Of a stretch of DNA of 6,410 bases, positions 5,247 through 6,410 are shown one piece after another. Location of the stretch: assembly GCA_030746455.1 (NCBI GenBank), contig JASLMQ010000869.1:1-6410 (forward strand), given 5' to 3'. Position numbers and translations under genes: made by a program. Position 1 is the first letter of the stretch. Every line of letters begins with the position of its first letter. The notes under the pieces are model-generated. The model saw only the letters and a program-made list of their open reading frames with translations, searched no databases and was not told the DNA's origin. Source of the stretch: Candidatus Latescibacterota bacterium (GTDB taxonomy: Bacteria > Latescibacterota > UBA2968 > GCA-2709665).

Positions 5247-6352
5247 CTGTCTTGTAGGTGCTGCAGAAGCCGGGCAGCCAACCCCTCGCCTGCAGCTCGA
5301 TCGGAGGCCATACTGACGCCACCGACAAGCGTTCCTTCCTGGAAGACAATGTCGAAGGCCCCGCCCATGTCGCCTGCCAACAGCGATGTGCCCTTCACAT
5401 CTCTGCGTCCGGCCACGCTACCGTATCGTTCGATGTAGCTGGCGTAGCTCGAAAGCGCCTTCGAAGCGGCGTCGGCCGAGCCCTGGTCCGACACGAAGGC
5501 GGCGACCTCGGCTCCATCCTGGCGGTAGCGTGCCGTGGAGGTGTTGACCAGGAAGTGAAGACTCAAGGCGTCCTTCAGATAGTACTGCAGAGTACCCGCG
5601 ATCCGCCCCTCCGCGGGCAGCAGGTCGTACCCCCAGATGGCCTCTCCGGTATCCTCGAGTCGGGATGCCACGGTGCTTGCCACAGCCAGGCCGGCCTGCT
5701 TCATTCTGTCGCCCGACTCCGACGTAATGACCTGAACGTAGTACGATCCCTTGCAGAAGAAGATGCTTGCCTCCGCGCGGTAGCCTTCCCGGCCCAAGTC
5801 GACAGCCGGCTGGCCGGCGGCTCGTTCGATCGAGTAGATGCCGAAGGCGTTGAGGGTCTCGCCCATGTCGTAGACGAACACGTCGATGAAGGCCGCATCG
5901 TTGTCGCCCGCGACGAGACCGGCAAAGGTGAGGTCCGCGACCTCGTAGGCCAGGTATTGCTCGGCCCGGCCGTTGATCTTCTCGTAAAGGGTCTCCGCGG
6001 TGAAGTACTCGATGCCGCCGAGTGCCTTCCAGCCGGCCGGCGAGATGTTCGATAGCAGGTCCGGAGAGGGTGGAGCTTGAGGACCGGCCGATGGCTCTGA
6101 CCGGACCTCGCCCTCGTATTCCCCTTCGTATAGCAGCTCGGACTCGTCTGCCACGGTTCGACTCGTTACTGGCTGGACCGCGGCGAGCTCGCTGCGATCC
6201 AGGGAGAAGAGCGCCGGGTCGAAGCTCTGACCCTTGAGATACACGGCAATGCCCACGGCCGCGATGAGGACCAGCATCAGGTAGGACAGGGTCTTCTCTG
6301 TCGCGGAAACCTTCGTCCTGACAAACCCCTTCTTGCCACTGCCACCGAACAT
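5243..6352 (-). CDS. DUF6599-like membrane-anchored protein
   Basis: This 369-residue protein has a basic N terminus (KKGFVRTK), one membrane helix at about 22-38 (LSYLMLVLIAAVGIAVY) and no cleavage site that I can see, so it is probably N-in with the rest outside the cytoplasm. A low-complexity linker rich in Glu, Ser and Pro spans about 55-105. The folded domain starts near 107 with GWKALGGIEYFTAETLYEKI (107-126) followed by NGRAEQYLAYEV, then FIDVFVYDMGETLNAFGIYS (155-174) and ASIFFCKGSYYVQVI (195-209). These segments resemble, from memory, the family catalogued as DUF6599, which often sits beside DUF362 and 4Fe-4S membrane proteins. No catalytic motif stands out; Cys200 is the only cysteine. 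GGAGG 7 bases upstream fixes the ATG at 6352. Its TGA overlaps the GTG of the DUF362 gene. The role is unknown; it could be an extracytoplasmic scaffold or ligand-binding subunit of the redox cassette. Confidence 0.72.
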   Translation of the reverse strand: MFGGSGKKGFVRTKVSATEKTLSYLMLVLIAAVGIAVYLKGQSFDPALFSLDRSELAAVQPVTSRTVADESELLYEGEYEGEVRSEPSAGPQAPPSPDLLSNISPAGWKALGGIEYFTAETLYEKINGRAEQYLAYEVADLTFAGLVAGDNDAAFIDVFVYDMGETLNAFGIYSIERAAGQPAVDLGREGYRAEASIFFCKGSYYVQVITSESGDRMKQAGLAVASTVASRLEDTGEAIWGYDLLPAEGRIAGTLQYYLKDALSLHFLVNTSTARYRQDGAEVAAFVSDQGSADAASKALSSYASYIERYGSVAGRRDVKGTSLLAGDMGGAFDIVFQEGTLVGGVSMASDRAAGEGLAARLLQHLQDR

Positions 6353-6359
6353 AGGGCTG

Positions 6360-6364
6360 CCTCC
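6360..6364 (-). promoter_or_regulatory. Ribosome binding site of the DUF6599-like gene
   Basis: GGAGG on the minus strand ends 7 bases before the ATG at 6352-6350, giving a clear start. It sits within the 19 bases that follow the stop of the preceding reading frame. Confidence 0.75.
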
Positions 6365-6371
6365 AGGTGAT

Positions 6372-6410
6372 CTAGCCCTTCAGCGACTTCTGAGGCAGTA
6401 CGAGGGCCTC
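6372..6410 (-). CDS. C-terminal tail of an unidentified protein (partial)
   Basis: Reading leftward from the window edge, one frame is open for 12 codons (EALVLPQKSLKG) and ends with TAG at 6374-6372. It lies 19 bases before the DUF6599-like start on the same strand, which suggests another operon member upstream. The fragment is very short, so the frame choice is tentative and no family can be named. Confidence 0.4.
   Translation of the reverse strand, partial: EALVLPQKSLKG

Noticed and set aside
4266..5438. A 390-codon plus-strand open frame, longer than the DUF362 gene it lies opposite
   Set aside because: It crosses the DUF362/DUF6599 junction antisense, its translation is rich in H, G, A and R without recognisable domains, and both minus-strand genes have convincing motifs and starts.

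Overview
The window reads as a compact, gene-dense piece of a GC-rich bacterial chromosome, with strong Shine-Dalgarno sites, short intergenic gaps and a classic Tat signal. The gene content is a uroporphyrinogen-decarboxylase-like protein, a fused AhbA-AhbB-type siroheme decarboxylase, a polyferredoxin membrane protein, a Tat-exported DUF362 protein and a DUF6599-like membrane-anchored protein. This points to an uncultured, probably anaerobic bacterium of the Planctomycete/Armatimonadota/Hydrogenedentes or deltaproteobacterial type. That placement is from memory of where such genes co-occur and is not decided by the sequence. I see no insertion sequence, tRNA, rRNA, CRISPR array or phage gene.

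Layout: two convergent gene groups meet at a strong hairpin near 2625-2665. The left, plus-strand group holds the tail of an unidentified gene (1-78), a URO-D superfamily protein (108-1262), the AhbA-AhbB fusion (1306-2325) and a 65-residue zinc-ribbon/coiled-coil protein (2407-2604). The last is preceded by an 81-base A-rich gap with three CGAAA-type units at 9-base spacing. The right, minus-strand group is transcribed leftward: the tail of an unidentified gene (6410-6372), a DUF6599-like protein with one N-terminal membrane helix (6352-5243), a Tat-exported DUF362 protein (5246-4236, overlapping its predecessor by 4 bases) and a 508-residue NapH-NapG-like fusion with six ferredoxin-type cysteine groups (4208-2682).

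How they may work together: the left group looks tetrapyrrole-related. Siroheme decarboxylase makes didecarboxysiroheme for the alternative heme b pathway or for heme d1, and URO-D relatives either decarboxylate uroporphyrinogen or transfer methyl groups to and from corrinoid proteins. This URO-D relative has lost the usual His-x-Cys motif, so neither role is certain. The right group looks like an uncharacterised membrane/extracytoplasmic redox module: an electron-conducting polyferredoxin in the membrane, an exported DUF362 protein as possible partner or catalytic subunit, and a membrane-anchored DUF6599-like protein with a large extracytoplasmic domain. This right-hand cassette is the best candidate in the window for an undescribed system. 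No intergenic gap exceeds about 81 bases.
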